Shown here: positions 16,641 to 26,444 of the stretch, in pieces
Position numbering within the stretch: position 1 is the first letter of the stretch
How the letters are laid out: each line of letters opens with the position of its first letter
Assembly: GCA_020437365.1 (NCBI GenBank)
Contig: JAGQWM010000001.1
Coordinates: forward strand, 1-64,000
Length of the DNA: 64,000 bases
DNA from: Chitinophagaceae bacterium
GTDB lineage: Bacteria > Bacteroidota > Bacteroidia > Chitinophagales > Chitinophagaceae
Direction: 5' to 3'
Notes under the pieces: generated by a model
What the model saw: only the letters and a program-made list of their open reading frames with translations
The model's database searches: none
Told to the model about the DNA's origin: nothing
Position numbers and translations under genes: made by a program

Positions 16641-17297
16641 TTAAGCGGAATGAAATTCTTTGGTGTAAAGTGGTTCTACGTAACTGAGGTTTGCAAAATC
16701 CTGCAACTTAAATTTTTCTATTGCCGGTCGCAAAAGATGTTTGGCCGTAGCCATTGTGGAGCTGTACCGAATAGCAGAATCTTGCAACAGTTCTTGTACT
16801 TTTTCATTGCAATTGCCACAGCATAATAGTTGATGCGTTTTGCGTACATCTGCAAAACTGTCTTTCGTAAGAATGAGAGCATGTGGTGCTTTTATTTCCC
16901 GGAGTTCTGTATCGTAAATAGCGGTAAAAATTTCATTTCGCCGGGCATCAATGGCCGGTAAAATATAATCGGTGGCTTCCTGCCTGACGGCTTCTGCCAA
17001 TAGTAAGGTTGTCGGAATTGTCAACAAAGGTATTTGCAAGGCATAACACAATCCTTTGGCAGATGATAATCCAACTCGTAAACCGGTGTAAGAGCCCGGC
17101 CCAAGGCTTACCGAAATGGCGGTTAAATCTTGTAATGATTTTTTTTGTGCCAGCATCATTTGTTGTATTGCCAGGTGCAACCAGGCAGCATGAGATTGTG
17201 GCTGTTCATTTTTGACAAGGTCCAATACTTCGCTTTCAGTAGAAAGACAAATGGAAGCCACCGTCAACGCCGTATCTATATGTAAAAACAAAGACAT
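16641..17297 (-). CDS. tsaB: tRNA threonylcarbamoyladenosine biosynthesis protein TsaB
   Basis: This 218-residue protein has the ASKHA-type N-terminal LHIDTALTVASICLS and the signature SLGPGSYTGLRVGLSSAKGL (GPGSYTGLR at 66-74), then PAIDARRNEIFTAIY. TsaB is the scaffold partner of TsaD in making t6A37 in tRNA. TsaD, TsaE and TsaC are not in the window. It is the second gene of a two-gene operon, one base downstream of the hydroxyacyl-CoA dehydrogenase-like gene. Confidence 0.92.
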   Translation of the reverse strand: MSLFLHIDTALTVASICLSTESEVLDLVKNEQPQSHAAWLHLAIQQMMLAQKKSLQDLTAISVSLGPGSYTGLRVGLSSAKGLCYALQIPLLTIPTTLLLAEAVRQEATDYILPAIDARRNEIFTAIYDTELREIKAPHALILTKDSFADVRKTHQLLCCGNCNEKVQELLQDSAIRYSSTMATAKHLLRPAIEKFKLQDFANLSYVEPLYTKEFHSA

Positions 17298-17298
17298 C

Positions 17299-17922
17299 TT
17301 ATTGTGTTTCTTGTTTTAAAATTTCGGCAGGTTCATATCTTTTATGTTCCATTGCCAGCGAGGAAAGTAAAGCATATACATTTTGCAATCCAATTTTCCG
17401 GCTCCACTCAAAAGGCCCGAAGGGATATCGAGTACCCAACTTCATGGCAATATCTATTTCTTCTTTACCGGTTACGTCATCCTGGATGGTATAATAGGCT
17501 TCGTTGATGATCATACAAATGACTCTTGCCGCAATAAAACCGATAGTATCCGGCGTCCATTCTACGGATTTGCCCAACAAGGAAAATAGTTTTTCAATGT
17601 CCGGCTTGTATTTATTGTTTAATGTAGCTGCTTCTACCACCGGCCGGTTGAGAAAACTTGGCCAACCATTGATGCGGCCAAAATTTTGAGGAAGGTCTTT
17701 GCAGGTTGTCAAAACTGCATTTACAAGTATTGTTTCGCTGGTAAAGGATGAAAGCAGTTGTATTCTCTCTTTTTCATTCGTAAATAAAAGGTCGAGGTAA
17801 TGCGTAGCTCCTTCTATTTTTTGGGGTTCGGCAAGCCAAACAATCTCCAGCTCCGGTGCTTCCACTTGCGAAAGCAATTCTTCTTTTAAAACTTCATTGG
17901 TAATAACAGCAATCTTCATCAT
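17299..17922 (-). CDS. 3-hydroxyacyl-CoA dehydrogenase-like protein with degenerate Rossmann domain
   Basis: This 207-residue protein has a C-terminal half (about 100-200) like the 3HCDH C-terminal domain: GWPSFLNRPVVEAAT, WTPDTIGFIAARVICMIINEAYYTIQD, and IDIAMKLGTRYPFGPFEWSRKIGLQNVY. These are the substrate-binding helices seen in beta-oxidation dehydrogenases. The N-terminal ~90 residues are short (KIAVITNEVLKEELL) and lack the GxGxxG NAD-binding motif. NAD-dependent activity is therefore doubtful. Start codons at 17922 and 17919 are equivalent. It is co-transcribed with tsaB, with one base between them. Its role is unknown. Confidence 0.7.
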   Translation of the reverse strand: MMKIAVITNEVLKEELLSQVEAPELEIVWLAEPQKIEGATHYLDLLFTNEKERIQLLSSFTSETILVNAVLTTCKDLPQNFGRINGWPSFLNRPVVEAATLNNKYKPDIEKLFSLLGKSVEWTPDTIGFIAARVICMIINEAYYTIQDDVTGKEEIDIAMKLGTRYPFGPFEWSRKIGLQNVYALLSSLAMEHKRYEPAEILKQETQ

Positions 17923-17985
17923 TGTTTTGCAAAGAAAACGTATAAAGCTAAATTCGCCTTCAAGAAATCAATAAAATTATTTTTT

Positions 17986-18366
17986 ATGACAAAAAAAATT
18001 ATAAAAACAACTGCTGCACCGGCACCTATTGGCCCTTATAACCAAGCCATACTTGTAGATCAAACGCTTTATATTTCGGGACAAATTTGTATTGATCCTT
18101 CTTCAGGAAATTTAAAAAATGACAATATTGAAGAAGAAACAAAACAAGTAATGCAAAACCTCAAAGCTATTTTGCAAGAAGCGGAAATGGATTTCAGCCA
18201 TGTGATTAAGTCGAGTATTTTCATTTCTGACATGCACCAGTTTTCAGTAATCAATGAAATCTATGGAAGTTATTTTTCTTCTGATTTTCCGGTACGGGAA
18301 ACCGTGCAAGTGGCAGCATTGCCAAAATTTGTAAACGTAGAAATCAGTATGATAGCTATGAAATAA
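17986..18366 (+). CDS. ridA: RidA family enamine/imine deaminase
   Basis: This 126-residue protein matches RidA/YjgF: APAPIGPYNQAILVDQTLYISGQI, then VMQNLKAILQEAEMDFSHVIKSSIFI, and the substrate-binding Arg in PVRETVQVAALPKFVNVEISMIA. RidA proteins hydrolyse reactive 2-aminoacrylate and related imines and work as trimers in the cytoplasm. It is monocistronic, divergent from the tsaB operon, and followed by a terminator. Confidence 0.92.
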   Translation: MTKKIIKTTAAPAPIGPYNQAILVDQTLYISGQICIDPSSGNLKNDNIEEETKQVMQNLKAILQEAEMDFSHVIKSSIFISDMHQFSVINEIYGSYFSSDFPVRETVQVAALPKFVNVEISMIAMK

Positions 18367-18376
18367 AGGCAATAAA

Positions 18377-18404
18377 AAAACCCCTTCTTTTGAAAAGGGG
18401 TTTT
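18377..18404. terminator. Bidirectional Rho-independent terminator
   Basis: A 10-base stem AAAACCCCTT/AAGGGGTTTT (18377-18386 and 18395-18404) with an 8-base loop. It lies between the convergent ridA and M1 peptidase genes. Confidence 0.85.
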
Positions 18405-18427
18405 GTTTGGAAGATATAATTAAAATG

Positions 18428-20374
18428 CTATTTTTTCCAGGTATTATTGGACCTGTCCCAATCGGGTAATTGCTTATCCGGGTCTAAAATAACGTCAGTG
18501 ATTTCACTGGTGGTGGCTACGCCAAAAGTCCAGGTGCCACCTCTTTGCCAGATTTCTACCGGTAAGTTTAATGTATGTTCTTTGCCGTTCTTTTCTTTTA
18601 CAAGCACTGTAACCGGCATGGCCATTTTATCTAAATTTTCGATGGTGATTTCGGCACCATTCGCTGCACTGTCATTTACATATTTTACATCTTTGACAGA
18701 CATATCGAGTTTCCAGGTATTCAAAACCCATGCTCTCCAGAACCAATCCAAGTCTTCACCGGCTACATTTTCTATTGTATGGAAAAAATCCCAGGGCGTC
18801 GGATGCTTAAAAGCCCAACGGTTGATATAAGAACGGAAAGCTGCATCAAATCGGTCTTTACCCAACACTACGTCTCTCAAAGCATGCAACATTTGTGCGG
18901 GTTTTGAATATGCAGCAATGCCGAGATTTGCTTGTTGTATCACATCGGGTACATTAAACAAGCCATCCATTTTATCGCCAAAAGTATATTTGACCATGAA
19001 TGATGAGTTCGGGTCGCCAAAGAAACTGGTTTTATTAAACTCTCCATTATTGAATGCAGCAGTAGAAAGGTCATTGATAAATGTATTGAACCCTTCATCC
19101 ATCCAGGCATATTTTCTTTCGTTGCTTCCCACAATCATCGGAAACCAAGTGTGGCCAAATTCATGATCGGTAACACCCCATAATCCACCACCCGAACTAT
19201 TGGAACTACAAAATACAATGCCGGGATATTCCATACCGCCTACTATACCTGCAACATTTGTGGCAGAAGGATAAGGAAATTCAAACCATTTGGCAGAATA
19301 ATGTTCAATAGCTCCTTTGGTAAATTCTGTAGAACGTTGCCACCCGTCTTTCTTAATACTTTCTGCAGGATAAGCACTAATGGCCATACAATCTTTGCCG
19401 CTGGGTAAATTTATTTTAGCCGCATCCAAAACAAAAGCTTTGCTGGCTGCCCAAGCTACGTCACGGGTATTTTCAATTTTAAATTTCCAGGTAATTTCTT
19501 TTTTATCGGGCCTGGAACTGGCATTGGTTACTTCGTCGGCACTTCTTATCATTACGGTTTTATCGCTTTTGGCTGCTTCTTTCCAACGTTTCATTTGTTC
19601 TTTCGTATAACAATCATCGGGGTTTTGTAATTCGCCGGAACCCACTACAATCATATCTGCAGGAGCTGTTACATTGAAATCTATATCGCCATATTCAAGA
19701 TAAAACTCTCCGGCACCAACATAAGGTAAAGTGTTCCAACCCTGAATATCATCATACACGGCCAGCCGGGGAAACCATTGTGCGATTTCATAAATCTCCC
19801 CGTTTTTTGTTTCTAACCTTCCCATTCTGTCTGTTCCGTATTTGGGTACGGTAAATGAAAAAGCAATATCAATTTTTGCCTTATCGCCTTTGGGATGCAA
19901 ACCTTTTTCCAGCCAGACCTGCATCCTTGTATCGGTTACATTGTATTTGGGCGTATAGGTATTACCGTTAATTTCTACTTTGATAGATTTGATCACATCG
20001 CCATCGGTGAAAGTGCGGTTACTCCAGCGGCCACCGGTTTGCGTTGTCGTATTGCTACCGCGGGAATTTTCTTTATAAATATTTTGATCAAGCTGTAACC
20101 AAATAAAATTCAGTTGGTCGGGACTATTATTTGTATAAGAAATTTCGACATGTCCGCTTACGGTATGCGTTTGCGGGTCCAGGTTGCAATCGATTTTGTA
20201 ATCGGCACGGTTTTGCCAATAATCGGGGCCGGGCTGGCCGCTGGCACTCCTGAATTGATTGCCGGGATAAGGATAAAATTGCGGATTGAAAGCTTCTCTT
20301 TGATCATATTTTGACTGGCCAAATGCGCCCAGAAAAAAACAGAAGCTCAGTACACTGACTATTAATTTTTTCAT
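18428..20374 (-). CDS. Secreted M1-family zinc metallopeptidase
   Basis: I start this protein at MKKLIVSVLSFCFFLGAFGQS (648 residues), since the 30 codons further upstream are not signal-like. The M1 motifs are complete: GGMEYPG (379-385, the exopeptidase motif), H404-E-F-G-H408 and E427 (W-M-D-E-G-F-N-T-F) bind zinc. The N-terminal beta domain has HTVSGHVEISYTNNSPDQLNFIWLQL. The C-terminal part lacks a long ERAP-like helical domain. M1 enzymes remove N-terminal residues from peptides. With its signal peptide it acts in the periplasm or outside the cell. It is monocistronic. Confidence 0.9.
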   Translation of the reverse strand: MKKLIVSVLSFCFFLGAFGQSKYDQREAFNPQFYPYPGNQFRSASGQPGPDYWQNRADYKIDCNLDPQTHTVSGHVEISYTNNSPDQLNFIWLQLDQNIYKENSRGSNTTTQTGGRWSNRTFTDGDVIKSIKVEINGNTYTPKYNVTDTRMQVWLEKGLHPKGDKAKIDIAFSFTVPKYGTDRMGRLETKNGEIYEIAQWFPRLAVYDDIQGWNTLPYVGAGEFYLEYGDIDFNVTAPADMIVVGSGELQNPDDCYTKEQMKRWKEAAKSDKTVMIRSADEVTNASSRPDKKEITWKFKIENTRDVAWAASKAFVLDAAKINLPSGKDCMAISAYPAESIKKDGWQRSTEFTKGAIEHYSAKWFEFPYPSATNVAGIVGGMEYPGIVFCSSNSSGGGLWGVTDHEFGHTWFPMIVGSNERKYAWMDEGFNTFINDLSTAAFNNGEFNKTSFFGDPNSSFMVKYTFGDKMDGLFNVPDVIQQANLGIAAYSKPAQMLHALRDVVLGKDRFDAAFRSYINRWAFKHPTPWDFFHTIENVAGEDLDWFWRAWVLNTWKLDMSVKDVKYVNDSAANGAEITIENLDKMAMPVTVLVKEKNGKEHTLNLPVEIWQRGGTWTFGVATTSEITDVILDPDKQLPDWDRSNNTWKK

Positions 20375-20486
20375 GTTGCTGTATTTATTGATGTTTGTTG
20401 AATAAAAAAATACGTATAGATAAGTCCGAAAGGTACAGGAAATGGATGCAATTTGAACTACCATTTATCAGGTATTTATCATTTTT

Positions 20487-21212
20487 TTAGGGAAAGGCAG
20501 CGGCTGCAATTGCCAGGTTTTCGGGTTTGCCCACATCAATCAATGTATCGCCACTATGGTCAAAACCCAGAATTTTTTGTGTAGCCGTTAATTGTAAATA
20601 CACATCTATCAATGAAAATTTTCCCGCAAAATGATATTGCTCCATCAAATCAAAAACTGAATAATCGAAAACCGCATAACAGCTATAAGCTTTTTCAGTT
20701 AACGATTTTTGGGGTAAAATAATTCTTTCTTTGCCAGTATCCGTATTTCTCCAACCGGCCAGTTGATTATCGTCATTGAATAAAAGATAACGTGATGTTT
20801 TTCGTTGGGTAACACTAACGGTGATGCATGACTTGTTTTTTTGATGGTAAGCCATTAAATCATGCAAATTGATTGTTGATAAAATATCGACATTGCAACT
20901 CAGAAAACTTTCTCCTTTTGTAAATAAATTTTTGGCATATAATAATCCACCGCCGGTTTCTAAAACCGCATTGCTTTCATCGCTGATGTGTACCCGGCTG
21001 CCCCAGCCGTTATTTTGTTCGACGGCTTCTATAATCTGCTCGGAAAAATGATGCACATTCACAATGACATCATCAATACCAAAATTTTGCAGGTACACAA
21101 TATTTCTTTGCAATAAAGACTTTCCATTTACCAAAGCCAATGCTTTTGGATGTTTGTCCGTCCAGGGTTTTAAGCGGGTACCTAAACCGGCTGAAAAAAT
21201 AATTGCTTTCAT
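20487..21212 (-). CDS. MurU-like sugar-1-phosphate nucleotidyltransferase
   Basis: This 241-residue nucleotidyltransferase has the signature AGLGTRLKPWT (8-18) with HPKAL, L-E-T-G-G-G (84-89) and the metal-binding N-V-D109. It lacks the C-terminal left-handed beta-helix of GlmU, as does MurU. LETGGG in this position is typical of the MurU/HddC group. MurU makes UDP-N-acetylmuramate from MurNAc-1-phosphate. The neighbour 81 bases upstream is an AmgK-like sugar kinase, the usual partner of MurU, which supports a role in muropeptide sugar recycling. Mannose- or heptose-1-phosphate substrates remain possible. Confidence 0.75.
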   Translation of the reverse strand: MKAIIFSAGLGTRLKPWTDKHPKALALVNGKSLLQRNIVYLQNFGIDDVIVNVHHFSEQIIEAVEQNNGWGSRVHISDESNAVLETGGGLLYAKNLFTKGESFLSCNVDILSTINLHDLMAYHQKNKSCITVSVTQRKTSRYLLFNDDNQLAGWRNTDTGKERIILPQKSLTEKAYSCYAVFDYSVFDLMEQYHFAGKFSLIDVYLQLTATQKILGFDHSGDTLIDVGKPENLAIAAAAFP

Positions 21213-21293
21213 ATTTTTCTGCTGCTAAGAAGTGTTGATGACATTACCTGTAAACTCTTTGTTCTTCTACTTTTTTTCTCAATTTCTATTGGG

Positions 21294-22787
21294 TTAAATT
21301 TTATTATCCGTGGGTAAGTTTTGCCAGTTTTTTTCTTCCTGTACGAGATGTTTTAATACTACTTTCACTTTAAATTTATTTCTTAAATGCCGGCTCACCA
21401 CATCGGCGGCATATACGCTTCGATGCTGCCCGCCGGTGCAACCGAATCCCACCAATAAACTTTCAAATCCTCTTTTGATATATTCTTCAACGGTGATGTC
21501 AACAACGTCCATTACACTATTTAAAAATTCGGGCATTTTGGTTTGTTGTTCCAAAAAATCTTTGACTTCTTTATCTCTGCCCGTTTGCGTTTTCATACTT
21601 TCCACTCTTCCGGGATTCAGAATACCGCGGCAATCAAATAAAAATCCGCCACCATTACCCGAATTGTCCTGCGGAATTTCTTTGCGGTAAGAAAAACTAT
21701 AAATTTTTACTACCAACGGCGTTGCTGATGTGGCTTGCGTAGGACTGAACTGCTCTATCACTTCTTCGGCCAGGCACATGTCCAATACTTTTCTGAATTC
21801 AGGTACGGCAATGCCCAAACTATTATTGCGTATAAAGGCTTTCAGGTTTTTTAATGTCAGCGGAATGCTGGTCAGGAATTGTGCTTTGCGTTCAAATAAT
21901 CCTCTGAAGCCATAAGCACCGAGCACCTGCAACAATCGTATCAACACATAGCCACTGTATTGATTTCTGAAAATATTTTTATCAATCGGTTTGCCAATGA
22001 GGGAAGAAAAATGATTCATATAATCTTCCAATAAACTGTTTTTCCATTCTTCCGGAAGATTGGCCCTGGCCTGCCATAGCATGGAAGCTACATCATATTG
22101 TGGTGCGCCTTTCATACCTCCCTGGTAATCGATAAAATGTACAGTGTTTTTTTCCTGCCCATTCTGCTGTGCCGGTGTATGTACCAATATATTCCTGCTT
22201 TGAAAATCACGGAACATAAAATATTTATATTCCGTATGCGTCAGGTAATTACTCAATGCTTCAAAATCATCAATCAGTTTTTGTTTATCGTAAGGCTTGC
22301 GCAATGCGTCAAGAAAATAATATTTAAAATAAAGCAGGTCGGCCATGATAGCCTGCTTGCCGAATTCCCGGTTGGTCAGGCATTGTTCATAATCGAGTCC
22401 TTCATCACCTTTAACTTGCATATTGGCCAGTGCTGCTAAGCTTTTTTTGAAAAGCTCATATACTTCATCGCAATAGCCTTTTTCTTCTAACTGGTTTAAT
22501 AAAGACACTTGCCCGAAATCTTCCTGCAAATAAAATTTTTCGTCTTCACTCATGACGAAAATTTTCGGGACATTCAGCTTTTGCTCTTTAAAATGTTTGG
22601 AAAAATAAAAGAAGGTCCTGTTTTCTTTAATGTTGGCTCCGTAAGTACCAATAACGGTTTCTTTTTGCCAATGAATACGGAAATAACGCCTTTCACTTCC
22701 GCTTTGCGGCAGCAACTCAATCGCATTGGCCGGCTGGCCTTTCCATTGCTCAAATAAACTTCCAATAGACGCTATCAAATGCTGCAT
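21294..22787 (-). CDS. AmgK-like sugar kinase fused to RapZ C-terminal domain
   Basis: The start is taken at MQHLIASIGSLFEQ (497 residues). Residues ~10-330 are an aminoglycoside-phosphotransferase-fold kinase of the AmgK type: R193-D194-F-Q-S-R-N199 replaces the HRDxHxxN catalytic loop, and D220-Y-Q-G-G stands in for the metal-binding IDFQDA. Residues ~358-485 match the RapZ C-terminal domain: FDCRGILNPGR (384-394) and GFGCTGGQHRSVYAADVV (447-464). In E. coli RapZ this domain binds glucosamine-6-phosphate. The RapZ N-terminal P-loop domain is absent and the kinase takes its place. With the adjacent MurU-like enzyme it would phosphorylate recycled amino sugars and may sense them. Substrate and sensing are inferred. 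Confidence 0.85.
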   Translation of the reverse strand: MQHLIASIGSLFEQWKGQPANAIELLPQSGSERRYFRIHWQKETVIGTYGANIKENRTFFYFSKHFKEQKLNVPKIFVMSEDEKFYLQEDFGQVSLLNQLEEKGYCDEVYELFKKSLAALANMQVKGDEGLDYEQCLTNREFGKQAIMADLLYFKYYFLDALRKPYDKQKLIDDFEALSNYLTHTEYKYFMFRDFQSRNILVHTPAQQNGQEKNTVHFIDYQGGMKGAPQYDVASMLWQARANLPEEWKNSLLEDYMNHFSSLIGKPIDKNIFRNQYSGYVLIRLLQVLGAYGFRGLFERKAQFLTSIPLTLKNLKAFIRNNSLGIAVPEFRKVLDMCLAEEVIEQFSPTQATSATPLVVKIYSFSYRKEIPQDNSGNGGGFLFDCRGILNPGRVESMKTQTGRDKEVKDFLEQQTKMPEFLNSVMDVVDITVEEYIKRGFESLLVGFGCTGGQHRSVYAADVVSRHLRNKFKVKVVLKHLVQEEKNWQNLPTDNKI

Positions 22788-22791
22788 GTAG

Positions 22792-22799
22792 CAAATGTA
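22792..22799 (-). promoter_or_regulatory. -7 box four bases before the kinase-RapZ gene
   Basis: TACATTTG on the minus strand is followed by CTAC and the ATG (22785-22787). A near-leaderless or leaderless transcript is predicted. Confidence 0.5.
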
Positions 22800-22850
22800 C
22801 CAAAAATGAACCTTGACATTACATACAAACAATCATTAGCATTTTAGGTT

Positions 22851-22858
22851 TAAATTTG
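22851..22858 (+). promoter_or_regulatory. -7 box five bases before icmF
   Basis: TAAATTTG is followed by TAGCT and the ATG at 22864. The whole divergent intergenic region is 76 bases, too short for a cobalamin riboswitch. Confidence 0.5.
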
Positions 22859-22863
22859 TAGCT

Positions 22864-25800
22864 ATGAATCAGAAGAATACCGCCATTTTACCCAAAGTAA
22901 GGATTGTAACGGCTGCCAGCCTCTTCGACGGACATGATGCGGCAATCAATATCATGCGGCGCATTATGCAAAGCAAGGGTGCAGAAATTATACACCTCGG
23001 GCACAACCGCTCCGTAAAAGAAATTGTGGAAACTGCTATTGAAGAAGATGTACAAGGCATCGCCATTACGAGTTACCAGGGCGGCCACGTGGAGTTTTTT
23101 AAATACATGAAAGACCTTCTGGATGAAAACGGATGTGGCCATATAAAAATTTACGGTGGTGGCGGCGGTACCATTTTACCGGAAGAAATTGAAGAATTGC
23201 ACAACTATGGTATCCGGCGTATTTATAGTCCCGACGATGGACGACAACTCGGCCTGGAAGGAATGATTGAAGAAGTAATCAATGATGCAGCCCAAAAAAA
23301 TGATAGCGAAGCAAAACAAAAATGGAATGGAAAATTGCCGCTTGATGAAGTGAAAGATGTCAGAAGAATTGCCAATGTAATCAGCCTCGCAGAATCGGGA
23401 CAGGATTATGCAAAACAATTGCAATCCCTTCGGGAAATGAATACAAACGGAAATCAATCGGCTGCCGCCAAAAAGAATGTAATAGTGCTCGGAATAACAG
23501 GCACCGGTGGTGCGGGCAAATCTTCTGTAACGGATGAATTGGTCAGGCGGTTTTTGAACAATTTTACCGATAAAACCATTGCGGTTATTTCTGTGGATCC
23601 TTCCAAGAAAAAAACCGGTGGTGCATTGTTGGGCGATAGAATCCGGATGAATGCCATCTCGCATCCGAGAGCTTATATGCGTAGTATGGCCACAAGAGAT
23701 GATAATACGGCATTGAGTGGCGCCATGCAAGAAGCCATTGATATTTGTAAAGCCGCATGTTTTGATTTTATTATTTTGGAGTCGGCCGGTGTAGGACAAA
23801 GCGATGCGTCCATCCTCGATTTTTGCGATGTGAGTATGTATATTATGACGCCGGAATACGGTGCCGCTTCGCAATTAGAAAAAATAAATATGCTCGATTA
23901 TGCCGACCTTATCTGCATCAATAAATTTGATAAAGCCGGTGCATTAGATGCCTTAGCCGATGTAAAAAAACAATACAAAAGAAATCACCTTTTATTTACT
24001 GCCAAAGACGAAGAAATTCCTGTAGTGGGCACCATGGCCAGCAAGTTCAATGACGAAGGCATCAATCATTTATTTGACTTATTGCTGAAAAAAATTGAAG
24101 AAAAAACAAAAGTAAAATTCGGCCATTATCATTTTCCACAAACCGCCGAAGTATCGCAATCTTTGATTCCTTCAAAAAGGGTCAGGTATTTATCGGAGAT
24201 AGCCGAGAGCAACCGCAATTATGACCAGTTGGTAAAAGACCAATCGGCCATTGCCAGCAAATTGTACCAATTACAAGGTGCTTTACAAACGATGGAAGCA
24301 AAGGATGGAACCGATAAAACTGTATTAGAAGAATTGAAAAAATCTATTCAGTTTTTTACCGAACAATTAACGCCGGTGGCGAAAAAATTAATTACTAATT
24401 GGCCCAATAAAATAGCAGCTTACGATAAAGATTTTTATGAATATACTGTCAGGGATAAAGTCATTAAACAACCGATGACAACAAAAAGCCTGAGTGGTAC
24501 AAGAATTCCCAAAGTTGTTTTGCCCAAATACAAAGATTGGGGCGATATATTGACATGGCAAGCACAAGAAAACGTACCGGGGCATTTTCCCTTTGCCGCA
24601 GGTGTGTTTCCACTGAAAAGAGCCGGCGAAGACCCAACAAGGATGTTTGCCGGAGAAGGCGGCCCCGAAAGAACAAATAAACGGTTTCATTATGTAAGTA
24701 TGGACCAACCGGCCAAAAGATTATCTACGGCTTTTGACAGTGTTACTTTATACGGTGAAGATCCTGACCATCGTCCGGATATTTATGGAAAGGTTGGTAA
24801 CAGTGGCGTCAGCATTGCCACCGTGGATGATGCCAAAAAATTGTACAGTGGTTTTGATTTATGCAATCCTAAAACTTCTGTTTCTATGACGATCAACGGT
24901 CCGGCACCTATCATACTTGCTTTTTTTATGAATGCGGCCATCGATCAGCAATGCGAAAAATATATTATTGAAAATAATTTACAGGATGAAGTCAATAAAA
25001 AAATTGCTTCATCGTATAAAGACCTGCCACATTATATGGGCACCGATGGCCAACCCGTATTACCGAAAGATGGAAAATTAATAGGTGCATTACCGGCTGG
25101 CAATGATGGTTTGGGTTTACGGTTGTTGGGTTTGTCCGGCGCCGATGTACTACCGGAAGAAGTATATGCGAAAATAAAAGCCGACACGGTATCGCAAGTG
25201 CGGGGAACCGTACAGGCCGATATTCTCAAAGAAGACCAGGCACAGAATACTTGTATTTTTTCTACCGAGTTTGCGTTGAAACTGATGGGCGATGTGCAGG
25301 AATATTTTATTGACAATAAAATCCGCAATTTTTATAGCGTTAGTATTTCGGGTTATCATATTGCCGAAGCCGGCGCCAATCCTATTACACAATTAGCATT
25401 TACATTGGCGAATGGATTTACTTATGTAGAATATTATCTCAGTCGTGGTATGAGTATAGACGACTTTGCGCCCAATTTATCTTTCTTTTTCAGCAATGGT
25501 ATGGACCCGGAATACAGTGTCATCGGAAGGGTGGCAAGAAAGATTTGGGCTAAGGCCATGAAATATAAATACAATGCCAACAAACGCAGCCAGATGTTGA
25601 AATACCATATTCAGACTTCCGGCAGGAGTTTACATGCGCAGGAAATTGACTTTAATGACATCCGCACCACCTTGCAGGCCTTGTATGCCATTTATGATAA
25701 TTGCAATTCATTACATACTAACGCTTATGATGAAGCCATCACTACACCGACGGAAGAAAGTGTTCGCCGGGCGATGGCTATTCAACTCATCATCAATAGG

Positions 25801-26301
25801 GAATTAGGCACTGCCAAAAATGAAAACCCCAATCAAGGTTCATTTATCATTGAAGAATTAACGGATTTGGTAGAAGAAGCCGTGCTGGCAGAATTTGACC
25901 GCATTACAGACCGCGGTGGCGTGTTGGGTGCCATGGAAAGAATGTACCAACGCAATAAAATACAGGAAGAAAGTTTGTATTACGAACACCAGAAACATTC
26001 CGGCGAATTGCCGTTAATCGGTGTCAATACATTTCTGAATAAAAAAGGAAGCCCAACCATTTTACCAACAGAAGTTATACGAAGCACACCGGAAGAAAAA
26101 GAATTACAAATAAAAAACCTGCAAGCATTTTGGAAAAGAAATGAAAAGAAATCATCCGAAATGTTACAAAAACTACAAACCGTAGCTATTCAAAATGGCA
26201 ACTTATTCCATGCGTTAATGGAAACCGTAAAATACTGCTCATTGGGACAAATAACTCATGCACTTTACGAAGTAGGCGGGCAGTACAGGCGGAGTATGTA
26301 A
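22864..26301 (+). CDS. icmF: Fused isobutyryl-CoA mutase (IcmF-type, adenosylcobalamin-dependent)
   Basis: This 1145-residue fusion contains, in order, a B12-binding domain (about 10-140, D22-G-H24 axial-ligand motif), a MeaI-type GTPase chaperone with P-loop GTGGAGKS (213-220) and NKFDKAG base-recognition motif, a linker, and the acyl-CoA mutase TIM barrel (from about 560; [55 protein letters not shown]). This order is that of IcmF, which interconverts isobutyryl-CoA and n-butyryl-CoA and loads its own cofactor. Isovaleryl/pivalyl-CoA activity is also reported for the family. It is monocistronic, with its -7 box abutting the start. Confidence 0.93.
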   Translation: MNQKNTAILPKVRIVTAASLFDGHDAAINIMRRIMQSKGAEIIHLGHNRSVKEIVETAIEEDVQGIAITSYQGGHVEFFKYMKDLLDENGCGHIKIYGGGGGTILPEEIEELHNYGIRRIYSPDDGRQLGLEGMIEEVINDAAQKNDSEAKQKWNGKLPLDEVKDVRRIANVISLAESGQDYAKQLQSLREMNTNGNQSAAAKKNVIVLGITGTGGAGKSSVTDELVRRFLNNFTDKTIAVISVDPSKKKTGGALLGDRIRMNAISHPRAYMRSMATRDDNTALSGAMQEAIDICKAACFDFIILESAGVGQSDASILDFCDVSMYIMTPEYGAASQLEKINMLDYADLICINKFDKAGALDALADVKKQYKRNHLLFTAKDEEIPVVGTMASKFNDEGINHLFDLLLKKIEEKTKVKFGHYHFPQTAEVSQSLIPSKRVRYLSEIAESNRNYDQLVKDQSAIASKLYQLQGALQTMEAKDGTDKTVLEELKKSIQFFTEQLTPVAKKLITNWPNKIAAYDKDFYEYTVRDKVIKQPMTTKSLSGTRIPKVVLPKYKDWGDILTWQAQENVPGHFPFAAGVFPLKRAGEDPTRMFAGEGGPERTNKRFHYVSMDQPAKRLSTAFDSVTLYGEDPDHRPDIYGKVGNSGVSIATVDDAKKLYSGFDLCNPKTSVSMTINGPAPIILAFFMNAAIDQQCEKYIIENNLQDEVNKKIASSYKDLPHYMGTDGQPVLPKDGKLIGALPAGNDGLGLRLLGLSGADVLPEEVYAKIKADTVSQVRGTVQADILKEDQAQNTCIFSTEFALKLMGDVQEYFIDNKIRNFYSVSISGYHIAEAGANPITQLAFTLANGFTYVEYYLSRGMSIDDFAPNLSFFFSNGMDPEYSVIGRVARKIWAKAMKYKYNANKRSQMLKYHIQTSGRSLHAQEIDFNDIRTTLQALYAIYDNCNSLHTNAYDEAITTPTEESVRRAMAIQLIINRELGTAKNENPNQGSFIIEELTDLVEEAVLAEFDRITDRGGVLGAMERMYQRNKIQEESLYYEHQKHSGELPLIGVNTFLNKKGSPTILPTEVIRSTPEEKELQIKNLQAFWKRNEKKSSEMLQKLQTVAIQNGNLFHALMETVKYCSLGQITHALYEVGGQYRRSM

Positions 26302-26444
26302 AATGTGGTTTGAAGAAAAAATTCTGTTTTAGCCAACGGCAATATACACGGAATTTATTATCCGAAAACCTTTTGCATTTTATTAATCTCATTCCTTTTT
26401 AATATAGCTTAAATTGCATTTTTCTTTTATCAAAAGATGTCTGA

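Noticed and set aside
22788-22863. Cobalamin riboswitch before the B12-dependent icmF
   Set aside because: The intergenic region is only 76 bases and carries promoters on both strands; there is no room for the aptamer.
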